Of a stretch of DNA of 64,000 nucleotides, positions 41,616-50,219 are shown in pieces; the stretch's first letter is position 1; each line of letters starts with the position of its first letter. The notes beneath the pieces are model-generated. The model was given only the letters and a program-made list of their open reading frames with translations. It had not been told where the DNA came from and ran no database searches. The position numbers were made by a program, and so were the translations under genes. The DNA is from Ewingella americana ATCC 33852 (GTDB lineage Bacteria > Pseudomonadota > Gammaproteobacteria > Enterobacterales > Enterobacteriaceae), in contig NZ_JMPJ01000065.1 of NCBI RefSeq assembly GCF_000735345.1, positions 310,001 through 374,000 on the forward strand. Direction: 5' to 3'.

Positions 41616-43637
41616 TTATTGGGCCACACTATTCATTATTTTTTTCATTTCCTCGGGTATCTTACCTCTACCCTTTTTTAGGGCACTATTGTAAAAGGGT
41701 TTTATACCAACAGCATGTTTTGCCGTGGTGTAAAAATCTTGATATTCAAGGTCAGGATACCATGCAAGTGCCATATTCATCCAAAAATCCATAACGAATA
41801 TATTTTTTCTCATCCCGCGCCCATTAAAAGCACAGAAAGCATATAGATAAGCGATATAAGCTAACTGATCTAATCTGACTCGGGATTCGGCCAGAACTTT
41901 GGGGGCCTCAATGAATAGACCTTTTATAATCTGCTGTTCTTCGCTTGAGGAAATTAAGCTGCATGCATAATCGTACTGAGATACAGCATCTCCCAACTGA
42001 ATGTTCTGTTTAAGTAATCTCTCTCTTTCGAGAGCAAGCTCGGACTTCACGGATGGCTTAGTACTACGCTCAATTAAACTCTCTAAATCGCGAGATTTAA
42101 TTAAAATGGCGTGTGTTGAACCCTGCTTAACTGCAATATCTAAAAATTCTCTTTCTTTATTCTCGTCAGGATGAATTGAAAGCATGCCTGCCATCCCAGG
42201 GACGTTACCGTGATAAATTTCATAGAACAGCAACGAGGCACTGGTAGTCATATTTTCGATTGCAAACCTTTCCAACACTGGTTTTATTGAAGAGGCATAT
42301 CCCATTTTGCAAAGCATGAAAATGTGCAGTCTGAAAATGTAGTAATCGAAGTTCTTCTCAGCGAGCATATAATAACGTTCGAGGCTTTCACGTTGAGTGA
42401 AAAGCGAAATATTAGCTAATGTGAAGTTTGCCGCGAAAGTACTATAAAGAACATCTATCGGTGAAGTTAAATTTCGGAACTGTGTCTGTCTAGCTATGTC
42501 GTCAAAGACATGGGATTTATCATCGAATTCATAAATTTTCATAAATGAAATGAGTTGATTAAAAATCTCTTCTGATTGATAAAAGAGGAACCAAGGCGAC
42601 GCTAGCTTTACAATATGATGTAACGATTGATAAACACTTTCTACCATGTCATCTTTTGCACTTTGTTTAGCCTTTGGATCTGTCTCTAAGACATGGTTAC
42701 AAAAGTAAACATACTCAAGCAATGTCCGAGAAGTCTCATCCTTGGTGAGCGGAGAATTAATTAAATCTATAAAATTACTTGCTCTCCTCTTTAACTCTTT
42801 TCTGTAATTAAGCAAAGGAAGAGTATTATATGAGGTTAGTTGGTCGTACTCTTTTTCACGCTTAAGTATTTTTATATCTAACTCGGATAAACTGGAACAG
42901 TAATCACTCGCTAAAAAATAATCAATATCTTCATATTTTTCTCCCCCATACCATCTTGGCGACAAGAGTTTTATCACTACTTTTCTTGAAATCATATGGT
43001 CAGGAGCAATAGCCAGAATTCTCCTCAACCAGTAGAGCGGAATAAACCTCTCTTCTTCTTCACTAGGTGATGGAAGATTTATATTAATTGAACCATGTGG
43101 AATACTATAGGTTGTGAATGAAGATACAAACTTCACAGCTTCTTCATTATAGCTTTCACAAGAATAACGAATAGGCTTAGTGACTAGAAAATCAAGCCAC
43201 TCCGGCATACCGAAATATCCTGAAGCCTCTAACAGCATTGTATATGCTGTTTCACACTGAGGATTAAACTCTAGAGTTTTCAAAGCCCAATAAAAAAATT
43301 GATCATTTGCCGCACTACAATTCTGACGCTGTGCCGGAGTAACTCGATCTATAGTTTGTTTACCACGCTGGTTGGCGGCAGTAATAAACCAGAAACTAGC
43401 AAAAAAGACATAAGGGTAATAGCTATGTGGGGTTTCCTGCTGCCACTCCTGAAGCTGTGACAATATTGAATCCAGCCCTTCCACCTGAGAATTAAAAATA
43501 AATGGAAATTGAAGTACATTTTGTAAGTCCTTTCTGGAGAGTGGCGCAAACAGGGCCTCAATATCTTGATATTTTTTTTGGCTTATTTTTTCCTTCACTT
43601 GCTGTTGTAAGTCATATATCTCAACGAGGGATTGCAT
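41616..43637 (-). CDS. Large AT-rich protein, DUF4034-like N-terminal region
   Basis: 673 residues from the ATG at 43637 (AGGA about ten bases before it); the frame extends to 43718 without support. The first 150 residues resemble the DUF4034 pattern: a hydrophilic start, LQEWQQETPHSYYPYVFFASFWF, ANQRGKQTID, then FFYWALKTLEFNPQ. The later part is helical and repeat-like (Sel1/TPR-type character, for example the LAYIAYLYAFCAFNGRGM stretch). No signal peptide. The base composition is clearly more A/T-rich than all neighbours, a sign of horizontal gain. Function unknown; the next gene is a 37-residue membrane protein. Confidence 0.75.
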   Translation of the reverse strand: MQSLVEIYDLQQQVKEKISQKKYQDIEALFAPLSRKDLQNVLQFPFIFNSQVEGLDSILSQLQEWQQETPHSYYPYVFFASFWFITAANQRGKQTIDRVTPAQRQNCSAANDQFFYWALKTLEFNPQCETAYTMLLEASGYFGMPEWLDFLVTKPIRYSCESYNEEAVKFVSSFTTYSIPHGSININLPSPSEEEERFIPLYWLRRILAIAPDHMISRKVVIKLLSPRWYGGEKYEDIDYFLASDYCSSLSELDIKILKREKEYDQLTSYNTLPLLNYRKELKRRASNFIDLINSPLTKDETSRTLLEYVYFCNHVLETDPKAKQSAKDDMVESVYQSLHHIVKLASPWFLFYQSEEIFNQLISFMKIYEFDDKSHVFDDIARQTQFRNLTSPIDVLYSTFAANFTLANISLFTQRESLERYYMLAEKNFDYYIFRLHIFMLCKMGYASSIKPVLERFAIENMTTSASLLFYEIYHGNVPGMAGMLSIHPDENKEREFLDIAVKQGSTHAILIKSRDLESLIERSTKPSVKSELALERERLLKQNIQLGDAVSQYDYACSLISSSEEQQIIKGLFIEAPKVLAESRVRLDQLAYIAYLYAFCAFNGRGMRKNIFVMDFWMNMALAWYPDLEYQDFYTTAKHAVGIKPFYNSALKKGRGKIPEEMKKIMNSVAQ

Positions 43638-43803
43638 GAGTAAACGTCCTGTTCTGAAAAGATAGCTGTAATTGTAGCAGCACAAAAAAAATTTTCTGAA
43701 TATTGAATACCCATACAATTAGAAGGCATTTTAGGCATGGACCCTAGCTGGCGTAAATTATTGGGTGGAGTTGGAGAATTAATGTCTTATGTTGAAATGC
43801 GGT

Positions 43804-43826
43804 AGGGCGGATCTCAAATCCGCCCT
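43804..43826. terminator. Hairpin after the bufferin operon
   Basis: Arms AGGGCGGAT (43804-43812) and ATCCGCCCT (43818-43826) lie about 53 bases after the DoxX stop. No good T-run on either strand, so it may be a weak terminator or 3' stabiliser. Confidence 0.45.
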
Positions 43827-43878
43827 AAACTATTTACTTCTACTGTTTATAACGGATCCACTTTCACTTAGCACCTTA

Positions 43879-44361
43879 TCAAACCAACCCCAGCACCCGA
43901 TCCAGCGACCACTTCCCGGCTCCGCGTGAGATGACCATCAGCAGCAATCCGCCCCAAATCAGGTGAGTTGGCCATGCGTCGGGATAGACAAAGATCTCAA
44001 TAATCAGCGTCATAAACAGCAGGCCGCTGGCAGCGAAGCGGGAGAGCAGGCCGAGGACCAGCAGCACTGGGAAGGTGTGTTCGGCAAAGGTCGCCAGATG
44101 CGCGGCGATGTCATAGGGGATCAGCGGCAAGGCGTATTCGGTTTTAAACAGCTCATAAGTCGAAGGTTTGAGGGTCATGAAGCCCGTCACTTTGGTGCGC
44201 CCCGAGAGGAAAAACACCGCCGCAATGCCCACTCGGGCGACCAGCAGCAGCACGTTGCCACTGACCACACGCTGCACGCCGCGCCAGGTCCCATTCCACA
44301 ACCCGCGCAGACCTTGCTCAGAAGAAGCCTGATTATTTAAAGAGTTATCTGTCGTTTTCAT
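43879..44361 (-). CDS. DoxX-family membrane protein of the bufferin operon
   Basis: 160 residues: a cytosolic N-terminal arm of about 35 residues, then four hydrophobic segments (about 37-55, 82-103, 107-124, 132-143) typical of DoxX/quinol-oxidase-like proteins, with the conserved [20 protein letters not shown] entry and [17 protein letters not shown]. The last gene of four; it begins 15 bases after bufC. DoxX members close many bufferin (gig-type) operons. An exact role is not known; handling of quinones or of redox during cysteine modification or export is a guess. Confidence 0.88.
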   Translation of the reverse strand: MKTTDNSLNNQASSEQGLRGLWNGTWRGVQRVVSGNVLLLVARVGIAAVFFLSGRTKVTGFMTLKPSTYELFKTEYALPLIPYDIAAHLATFAEHTFPVLLVLGLLSRFAASGLLFMTLIIEIFVYPDAWPTHLIWGGLLLMVISRGAGKWSLDRVLGLV

Positions 44362-44376
44362 TTTTACCTCTAAGAA

Positions 44377-45129
44377 TTAATGCGCCGTCGCGGCGAACAC
44401 GCCGAGATGCAGTAAGCGCGTGAAAAATGGACCAATATCGAATGTCGGTTCGGCGTGTAATGCCCGTTCGCTCGCCGCGTTCAGGTTCGCGCCATCGCGG
44501 CAGGCAGCGAGAAATGCCGCGCCGCCACGGCTTATCGGCTCGGCCTCAATACCCTGTTGGCGCATCACCAGTAGCGCGCCCTCTCCTTGCCACTGAATAT
44601 TCTCCGGCGGCGCAGTGTGGTAACGGTTGAAATGCCACAGCGTGAAGACCGGCAGGCTCGGGTGCCAATGCCAGCGCACCGCGTCGCGCAAGGATAAAAC
44701 CAGCTCGCCAACCGACTCTGGTGGCAACTCAGCCAGTGCCTGCACCGCCAAACAGGCTGCCGATTCGGCGCAAAACATCTCCAACCACAGCCAGTCGAGT
44801 CGCGCCACGTCAGCCAGATAGCCCAGGTCGGCGGCGGGCAGATAGGTGGCGATAAAAGCCGGGAAGAACTCGCCGTAGCGAATCAGCATCCCCTCCCTCG
44901 GCGGCTCCACCAGCGCGTATTGCCGCGCCATCTCGCGGAAGAAGTCCTCTCCGGTCAGGCTGGCAACGCTGGGGAAATTGGCCTGAAGCGCGTCGATGCA
45001 GCCTTTTAGCACGCTGTTGCGATAGACCATAAACCCCGGCTGTTGCTGTAAATGCGCCAGTTCATTGCTGTTCTCGTCATACAGGGCGCGGATAAAAGCC
45101 TGATGATACCGAGCCAGTTCGCCGCTCAT
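44377..45129 (-). CDS. bufC: Bufferin maturation partner BufC (DUF2063)
   Basis: 250 residues. N-terminal DUF2063 domain with [16 protein letters not shown] and the [29 protein letters not shown] hallmark, then a second helical/mixed domain. DUF2063 proteins are the RRE-like partners of MNIO enzymes that hold the precursor peptide. Its ATG overlaps the bufB stop (ATGA), so equal amounts of both are expected. The family is often mislabelled as a DNA-binding protein. Confidence 0.88.
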   Translation of the reverse strand: MSGELARYHQAFIRALYDENSNELAHLQQQPGFMVYRNSVLKGCIDALQANFPSVASLTGEDFFREMARQYALVEPPREGMLIRYGEFFPAFIATYLPAADLGYLADVARLDWLWLEMFCAESAACLAVQALAELPPESVGELVLSLRDAVRWHWHPSLPVFTLWHFNRYHTAPPENIQWQGEGALLVMRQQGIEAEPISRGGAAFLAACRDGANLNAASERALHAEPTFDIGPFFTRLLHLGVFAATAH

Positions 45130-45962
45130 CGCAGACCTCCGTAGGTGTGAAGGATGCCCTGTGCTCGCTGCTGCTCCTGTAATAACACCGCGAACTCCGG
45201 TAGTTTGTCGTCGCGTTCAATCAGCGTTGGGCGCGCACCGATGCGCTGAATAAGCCGTTGATAAAGCGCCCAAACATCGTCGGAAACCGGGTTGTCGTGG
45301 CTGTCGATCAGCAAACTGCTGCCGCCTTCGTCGCTACTAAACCCGGCCAGATGGATCTCGGTAACGTGGTCTGCCGGAAAACCGTCGAGCCACGCGGCGG
45401 CGTCAAACCCCAAGTTGTGGGCACTCAGCCAGACATTGTTGATATCCAGCAGCAGCCCGCAGCCCGTGGCACAGCTCACTTCGTGCAGAAACGCGATGTC
45501 ATCCCACTCGTGCTCCGGCATATGCAGATAGTGTGTCGGGTTCTCCAGCGAAATCTGCCTGCCCAGCGCGTCCTGCACCCGGTCAATATTGTCGATTAAC
45601 CGGCGCATCACCTGCGAGGTGCGCGGCACCGGCAGCAGATCCGGGTAGTAAGCGCCGTCCCACTGCGACCACGCCAAATGCTCGGAAACCAAGGCCGGTT
45701 TAACCTCGTCCACCAGCATTTTTAGGCGAGAGAGCAGCGCGGCGTCCGGCGGAGCATCGGCGGCCAGAGAGAGCGAAACGCCGTGCAGAGAAATTGCGTG
45801 CTGCTGGCGAATCGCCTCCAGCCACTCCCTGCGTGGGCCACCGGCCATGAGATAATTTTCACTGTGGACTTCAAACCAAACGTCCGCCGGACTTTTAAGC
45901 GCCTGCTGGTAATGTTCCGGCTTCAGCCCCAGCCCGGCACCCAGTTGAGTTATTGTCGTCAT
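45126..45962 (-). CDS. bufB: MNIO enzyme BufB (DUF692), bufferin cysteine-modifying oxygenase
   Basis: 278 residues, TIM-barrel DUF692 protein. Multinuclear non-heme iron oxidases of this family convert cysteines of BufA-type precursors to thiooxazole-like heterocycles. The metal-ligand pattern is intact: FEVHSENY (E31, H33), LHGVSLSL (H60), VSEHLAWS (E94, H95), LENPTHYL (E140), [13 protein letters not shown] (D173, N176, H182) and EIHLAGF (E202, H204), followed by the IDSHDNPV block. It lies 18 bases after the precursor gene and overlaps bufC. Confidence 0.92.
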   Translation of the reverse strand: MTTITQLGAGLGLKPEHYQQALKSPADVWFEVHSENYLMAGGPRREWLEAIRQQHAISLHGVSLSLAADAPPDAALLSRLKMLVDEVKPALVSEHLAWSQWDGAYYPDLLPVPRTSQVMRRLIDNIDRVQDALGRQISLENPTHYLHMPEHEWDDIAFLHEVSCATGCGLLLDINNVWLSAHNLGFDAAAWLDGFPADHVTEIHLAGFSSDEGGSSLLIDSHDNPVSDDVWALYQRLIQRIGARPTLIERDDKLPEFAVLLQEQQRAQGILHTYGGLR

Positions 45963-45980
45963 GGTGGTGGCCCTCTTGGC

Positions 45981-46247
45981 TTAGCCTTCGGTCAGTGAAC
46001 CGTGGCCTTTTGGTGTCTGGATGGAGGTGCAGGTGCCTTGCGGAACCATCTTGTAGGCGTCTTTCTGGTAATCGATTTTGGAAGTCCCGGCGCAGGTGGT
46101 GCCCGCCCCGGCCTTGCAGTCGTTATCCGCCGCTTTTGCCACACCAAAACAGCGCTCTAAATTAGGGCCAGTGGCTTCAGCAGCTAAAGACGCGGCGCTG
46201 AAAGAGATCAGAGATAAGGCAATAGCGGACATAGCAATACGTTTCAT
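45981..46247 (-). CDS. bufA: Bufferin precursor peptide BufA (DUF2282)
   Basis: 88 residues with a Sec signal peptide of about 22-23 residues (cut near SLAA), unusual for RiPP precursors but normal for bufferins. The mature part has four cysteines, C33, C44, C52 and C73, in the family pattern [20 protein letters not shown] and MVPQGTC, ending in a glycine-rich GHGSL tail. After modification by BufB/BufC and export, such peptides bind copper in the periplasm and protect cells. The equivalent gig genes of Cupriavidus respond to gold and copper. First gene of the operon. Confidence 0.9.
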   Translation of the reverse strand: MKRIAMSAIALSLISFSAASLAAEATGPNLERCFGVAKAADNDCKAGAGTTCAGTSKIDYQKDAYKMVPQGTCTSIQTPKGHGSLTEG

Positions 46248-46346
46248 ATAAAGCTCCAGAAAGTTGAAAGTTAAATTAAATAAATGATGTCAGACACAGC
46301 ATTAACACAGTGAGATTATCTAATGTGACATTACCTCCTTATTAAA
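46248..46346 (-). promoter_or_regulatory. Leader between dipZ-like gene and bufA
   Basis: 99 bases, A/T-rich. On the minus strand AAGGAGG stands two bases before ATG-TCA-CAT-TAG, a three-codon frame right after the dipZ-like stop. The rest probably carries the bufA promoter; no clear -35/-10 pair or ECF-type box could be fixed by eye. Confidence 0.35.
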
Positions 46347-47537
46347 TTAAGCCTTAGCTTCGGCTAATAATGCGTTGATGACTTTCTCTTGCTGCTGATA
46401 ATTACCTTCTCCGAAGTTCTGATAACGTAATTGTCCTTTGGCATCGAAATAATAATGCGCGGGCCAATATTGGTTACCGAAGGCATTCCAGATGGCGTAA
46501 TTATTATCAACCGCGACCGGGTACTTAATATTCCATTTATTCAGCGCTTGTTTTACGGCATCGATATTCTTCTCCCACGGATATTCCGGGGTGTGAATAC
46601 CAATCACCACCAGCCCCTGCGACTGATATTTCTCAGCCCACTCGCGGACGTAAGGAATACTGTGCTGGCAGTTAATGCAGTCGAAGGTCCAGAAGTCGAT
46701 TAACACCACTTTGCCTTTTAACTGCTCCGGCGTGAGTGCCGGGGAGTTCAGCCACGTTATGGCGCCATTGAGAGACGGCATTTGGCTGGAAGGTGCCTGA
46801 ATATCAACGGGTTGTAGAATCACTCTCTTGGCCGGTGAAGGCTTGAGGGTCAGCAGATGCTGCTCCAACTGCTGTCCAACGGCGCTATTGGTATCCAGCA
46901 AACTGGTAGCTCCCGAGGCGATAAACACCACCGAGGCCAGCATCATCACCCCGGCCATCTGGCGAAAACGCAGAGTGAGTGCCATTTTGGCTCGCAGTCT
47001 GGTGAGCAGCTTGTCACCGCAAAACCACAGTAAGGCCAGCATGGTCGCGCAGCCGCTGCCATAGGCCAGCAGCAGTAACCCACTCTGCCCTGATGCTCCG
47101 TTAAGCATGGTGGTACTGAGGATCGCCCCCAGAATCGGCCCCGCGCAGGGTGCCCATAACAGCCCGACTGCTCCCCCGGCCAGCAGCGCGCTGGTGATAC
47201 CCCGCTGCTGGCGGCTGCGGCTATCCAGCAGTGAGCCAAGGCGCACCGCGGGCTGCGCAATCTTCTGAGCAAAACGTTCAGAGATAAGCGACAGCGCGGT
47301 GATAGCCAATAACCCCAGCGCCAGCCAGCGGCCATATTTGCTGGCATGAACCACCCACTCGCTGCTCGCCGTTGCCAGCAGAGCCACCAGCGTGAAGGTC
47401 AGTACCATGCCGACGAGCAAGGCCGCGAAATGGCGTTTATTGCTGCCCGCTCCGGCGAATAACAGCGGGATCACCGGCAGCGTGCACGGGCTTAACAAAG
47501 TGAGCATTCCGCCCAGATAAGCAATCAGAATTGGCAT
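46347..47537 (-). CDS. DipZ-like protein: CcdA membrane domain fused to thioredoxin domain
   Basis: 396 residues. The N-terminal part has six or more membrane helices of the CcdA/DsbD-beta type, with the two redox cysteines in TLLSPCTLPVIPLL (C18) and LLWAPCAGPILGAI (C131). The C-terminal domain (about 260-396) is a TlpA/ResA-like thioredoxin with active site CINC (C287, C290) in IDFWTFDCINCQHS and a VAVDNNYAIWNAFGNQYWPAHYY cis-proline region. It should carry electrons from cytosolic thioredoxin to periplasmic thiols. It lies 99 bases upstream of bufA on the same strand, which suggests a link with the thiol-rich bufferin. Confidence 0.88.
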   Translation of the reverse strand: MPILIAYLGGMLTLLSPCTLPVIPLLFAGAGSNKRHFAALLVGMVLTFTLVALLATASSEWVVHASKYGRWLALGLLAITALSLISERFAQKIAQPAVRLGSLLDSRSRQQRGITSALLAGGAVGLLWAPCAGPILGAILSTTMLNGASGQSGLLLLAYGSGCATMLALLWFCGDKLLTRLRAKMALTLRFRQMAGVMMLASVVFIASGATSLLDTNSAVGQQLEQHLLTLKPSPAKRVILQPVDIQAPSSQMPSLNGAITWLNSPALTPEQLKGKVVLIDFWTFDCINCQHSIPYVREWAEKYQSQGLVVIGIHTPEYPWEKNIDAVKQALNKWNIKYPVAVDNNYAIWNAFGNQYWPAHYYFDAKGQLRYQNFGEGNYQQQEKVINALLAEAKA

Positions 47538-47557
47538 GAGAACTCCCTGACCACGGG

Positions 47558-48325
47558 CTAGTTACCCGAAGTGATATTCACCGCTTTGAAAATTGTGCGG
47601 GCGACGTTTTTTGGGTCATACAGCATCGGAACGTGGCTCACCGGCAATTCGGTCACGTGGGCGTGGATTTTCTTCGCCATCGCGCGCTCCAAGTCGGGAT
47701 TGATCATCCGATCCTTGCTGCCGACCAAGAACCAGCTGGGCTTGGTTTCCCACGCGGCTTTAGTGACTTTTTCATCAAAACTTGAGGCGCGGATTGGCAC
47801 CTGAGTAATGCCCACTATGTTCTGCGCCTCTGGCGTGGCGTCCTGTGCAAAGTCGCTGGCGATGGCGCTGGTTGGCAGGCTGAGGAAGCCGTCAGCCCCT
47901 TTCACAATTTTTGCGCTGCCCGGAGGTGCTGGGAAGCTTTTCACCAAGTCGGCGGTGGACTGCCCGGCAGACGGCGCGAAGGCGTTGATGTACACCAGCC
48001 CTTTGACGCGCGGGTTGTTGCCAGCCTGGGTGATGACCGTGCCGCCCCACGAGTGGCCGACCAGAATCACGTCGCCTTTGGCGCGGGCAATGGCGCGTTC
48101 AGTCACTTCGACATCATCTTTCAGCGAGGTCAGCGGGATTTGCGCGGTGATAATTTCGTAATGGCGCGACTGTAGCGCGGGGATCACCTGCTCCCAGCTG
48201 GCAGTGCCGTCGGCGAAAGCGCCGTGGACCAGAACAATGGTGTGAACCTGCTCCGCGTGGGCGGAAAAGCCGGTCATCAGACCGGCGACGGTCATTGCCA
48301 AAAACGTTTTGTGTAGCGGCTTCAT
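47558..48325 (-). CDS. Exported alpha/beta-fold hydrolase
   Basis: 255 residues from the second ATG of two in tandem (AGGAG is six bases before it). Signal peptide of about 23 residues (ending FSAHA). The mature protein starts TIVLVHGAFADGTASW with the oxyanion histidine-glycine; the nucleophile serine is in VGHSWGGTVI, and the acid and base are in LVGSKDRMINPD and VSHVPMLYDP. It belongs to the salicylate-esterase-like (RsbQ/EstA-like) periplasmic group. Substrate unknown. Twenty bases before the dipZ-like gene, so one operon. Confidence 0.85.
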   Translation of the reverse strand: MKPLHKTFLAMTVAGLMTGFSAHAEQVHTIVLVHGAFADGTASWEQVIPALQSRHYEIITAQIPLTSLKDDVEVTERAIARAKGDVILVGHSWGGTVITQAGNNPRVKGLVYINAFAPSAGQSTADLVKSFPAPPGSAKIVKGADGFLSLPTSAIASDFAQDATPEAQNIVGITQVPIRASSFDEKVTKAAWETKPSWFLVGSKDRMINPDLERAMAKKIHAHVTELPVSHVPMLYDPKNVARTIFKAVNITSGN

Positions 48326-48400
48326 CATTTTCTCCTGAAATACCAGACCAAGTGACGTGGGCGGGATGAGCTTCCCGACATAACAAGACTAAAGTTGTTA

Positions 48401-48477
48401 TGTATCTGGCATGTTTCGGTCTGGTAGCGGATTCTTATGTCTATGTATCTGGATGACGTAATAAATAATGAGATACA
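48401..48477. promoter_or_regulatory. Repeated TGTATCTGG motifs in front of the hydrolase gene
   Basis: TGTATCTGG occurs at 48401-48409 and 48444-48452, and the inverse hexamer GATACA at 48472-48477. The same motif pair occurs upstream of the response-regulator gene at 51037-51061. This distribution suggests sites for the neighbouring OmpR-type regulator. Confidence 0.45.
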
Positions 48478-48480
48478 CAA

Positions 48481-48750
48481 TTAACGGTATATTTCAGCGA
48501 CGCCGTAATAACTGTTATTGCCACCGGCGGCGATAATGCGATACGCGCTGGCCCCGGCTTTGTCCGCTTTCATCGAAAGATTGTCATTTAATTCAGATAA
48601 TGAAAGTGCATTACTGCTGCTGTCAGAAACGGTGCCAATTTTCACCAAGCCCTGTGCGTTGTTGACTTCTTTGGCGGCAAAGGCAGGTGTAGCGGCAGCG
48701 GCGGCAATAAGCAAAGAGAGTGGCAGAATAACGGTGCGGAAGAGTTTCAT
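48481..48750 (-). CDS. DUF1471 periplasmic stress protein (YhcN/BhsA-like)
   Basis: 89 residues from MKLFRTVILPLS, which follows GAGG; the longer frame is not used. Signal peptide of about 25 residues (ending PAFA), then one DUF1471 fold (KIGTVSDSSSNALSLSELNDNLSMKADKAGASAYRIIAAGG). Enterobacterial relatives BhsA, McbA and YhcN are small periplasmic or outer-membrane proteins induced by copper, acid, peroxide or chlorine stress; BhsA (ComC) lowers outer-membrane copper permeability. That history fits the copper-related context here, but the specific role is inferred. Confidence 0.85.
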   Translation of the reverse strand: MKLFRTVILPLSLLIAAAAATPAFAAKEVNNAQGLVKIGTVSDSSSNALSLSELNDNLSMKADKAGASAYRIIAAGGNNSYYGVAEIYR

Positions 48751-48911
48751 AATAAGCCTCACAATATATCGGTTAGGTTAAGTTTATTTCCGCCGGACCC
48801 TGTCTCGGCGGATGACTTATTTAAACGTATAAATGTATGTGGGCTGTTTCAATTAACGGTAGATTTGTTTTCCTGTATAGCGCCGGGCGGCGCTGATACA
48901 TAAGAAAACAA

Positions 48912-50219
48912 TTATTCAGTGAGAGGGAAATGGATCTTGACCTGCAAACCCTGTGGCTGGCGGTTGGCTAATTGCAGTTTACCCTTCAGCTGATTGACCA
49001 ACTGCTGGGCGATAGCCAAGCCTAAACCTGTGCCGCCAGTATCGCGATTGCGCGAGCTTTCGACCCGATAGAAAGGTTGCAGCACGGACTCCAGCTCTTC
49101 TGGCGGAATGCCCGGCCCGTTGTCAGCAATCACAATCTCCACCGCTCCACTCTCGCCGAGGCTAAGCCGCAGCTCGGCACTACCGGCAAACTTCAGCGCG
49201 TTATCAATCAGGTTGGTCAGAATACGCCGCAGCGCCTGTGGGTGAGTGACCAGCGCCACGGCCTGCCCGGCGGGGGTGAAAGTGACGTTTTTCCCCACGT
49301 CGAGATAGTCGCACACCAGACTGTCGATAAAGGCATTGAGGTCGATTCGACTCAACTTCTCTTCAAGATTTTCTGACGCGCGGGCATAGGCGATCCCCTC
49401 GCGCACCAGATGAGTCATCTCCTCGAGATCCAACAGCAGCTTGTCGCGCAGCTCGGGCTGGTCGGCCATTTCGGCACGTAATTTCATCCGCGTGATTGGC
49501 GTCTGCAAGTCGTGGGAGATGGCCGCCAGAATCTGCGCCCGCTCCTTCAAATAACCTTTAATTCTGGCCTGCATGGCGTTAAAAGCCCGCGCGGCGTAGC
49601 GCACCTCGGCGGGTCCGCTCTCCACCATGGTGCTAGCAGACAGCGAGGTCGGGTCGAGTGACTCAATCGCCTTGGTAAAAACGGTCAAAGGCCGCACCGC
49701 CTGACGCACGGCGAACCACGAACAAATCAGCAGCAGGACCAGCTGCACGCAGAGCACGAAGGGCAGCCAGTTGGCGATAGGCGTCGGGCGCGGCATGACA
49801 TCAATGGTCAGCGGCTGGCCGTCTTTCAAGGTGAGGTGCGCCTGTAGCTGCTCCTGCTTGCCCGCAATAGCATTGATCGACAGGTGATAATTGGCACCCA
49901 GCGCCTGCTCCAGCGACTTGGCGGTATCCTGTGAACGCCACGTCGTCGGGTACTCGCCGGACTGACCGGCGCTAAGCAAATAATGGTAGTTCCCGCGCCC
50001 GAGCATGCTCAACCAGGCCGGGCGCTCGGCGGCGGGCAGCCGGTCGAGGATCGCCACGCTGGTCGCCACGTCATATTCGAGGTTACCCAGCATCACCGAG
50101 CGCGCACTGCTAATGCGTTCATACATCAATAAGCTCAGCGTCAGGGCGTTAGCCAGCAGCAGGCCGAGCAGCACGATAATCAGCAGGCGGGAAAGCAGAG
50201 AGCGCGGCCACCACGTCAT
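48912..50219 (-). CDS. Two-component sensor histidine kinase
   Basis: 435 residues. Two membrane helices (about 10-32 and 152-170) enclose a 115-residue periplasmic sensor region. HAMP domain (about 171-225), HisKA with phospho-acceptor H236 in AISHDLQTPITRM, and HATPase_c with N-box LIDNALKF, G1 DNGPGIP and G2 GGTGLGLAIAQ. The family is EnvZ-like. Its start overlaps the regulator stop by four bases. No cysteine or histidine-rich metal site is visible in the sensor region, so the signal cannot be read from sequence. Confidence 0.93.
   Translation of the reverse strand: MTWWPRSLLSRLLIIVLLGLLLANALTLSLLMYERISSARSVMLGNLEYDVATSVAILDRLPAAERPAWLSMLGRGNYHYLLSAGQSGEYPTTWRSQDTAKSLEQALGANYHLSINAIAGKQEQLQAHLTLKDGQPLTIDVMPRPTPIANWLPFVLCVQLVLLLICSWFAVRQAVRPLTVFTKAIESLDPTSLSASTMVESGPAEVRYAARAFNAMQARIKGYLKERAQILAAISHDLQTPITRMKLRAEMADQPELRDKLLLDLEEMTHLVREGIAYARASENLEEKLSRIDLNAFIDSLVCDYLDVGKNVTFTPAGQAVALVTHPQALRRILTNLIDNALKFAGSAELRLSLGESGAVEIVIADNGPGIPPEELESVLQPFYRVESSRNRDTGGTGLGLAIAQQLVNQLKGKLQLANRQPQGLQVKIHFPLTE

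Noticed and set aside
43738-43806. 22-codon frame MDPSWRKLLGGVGELMSY... on the plus strand
   Set aside because: No good ribosome site, no recognisable family, ends in the hairpin after the bufferin operon; probably chance or a relic too short to name.
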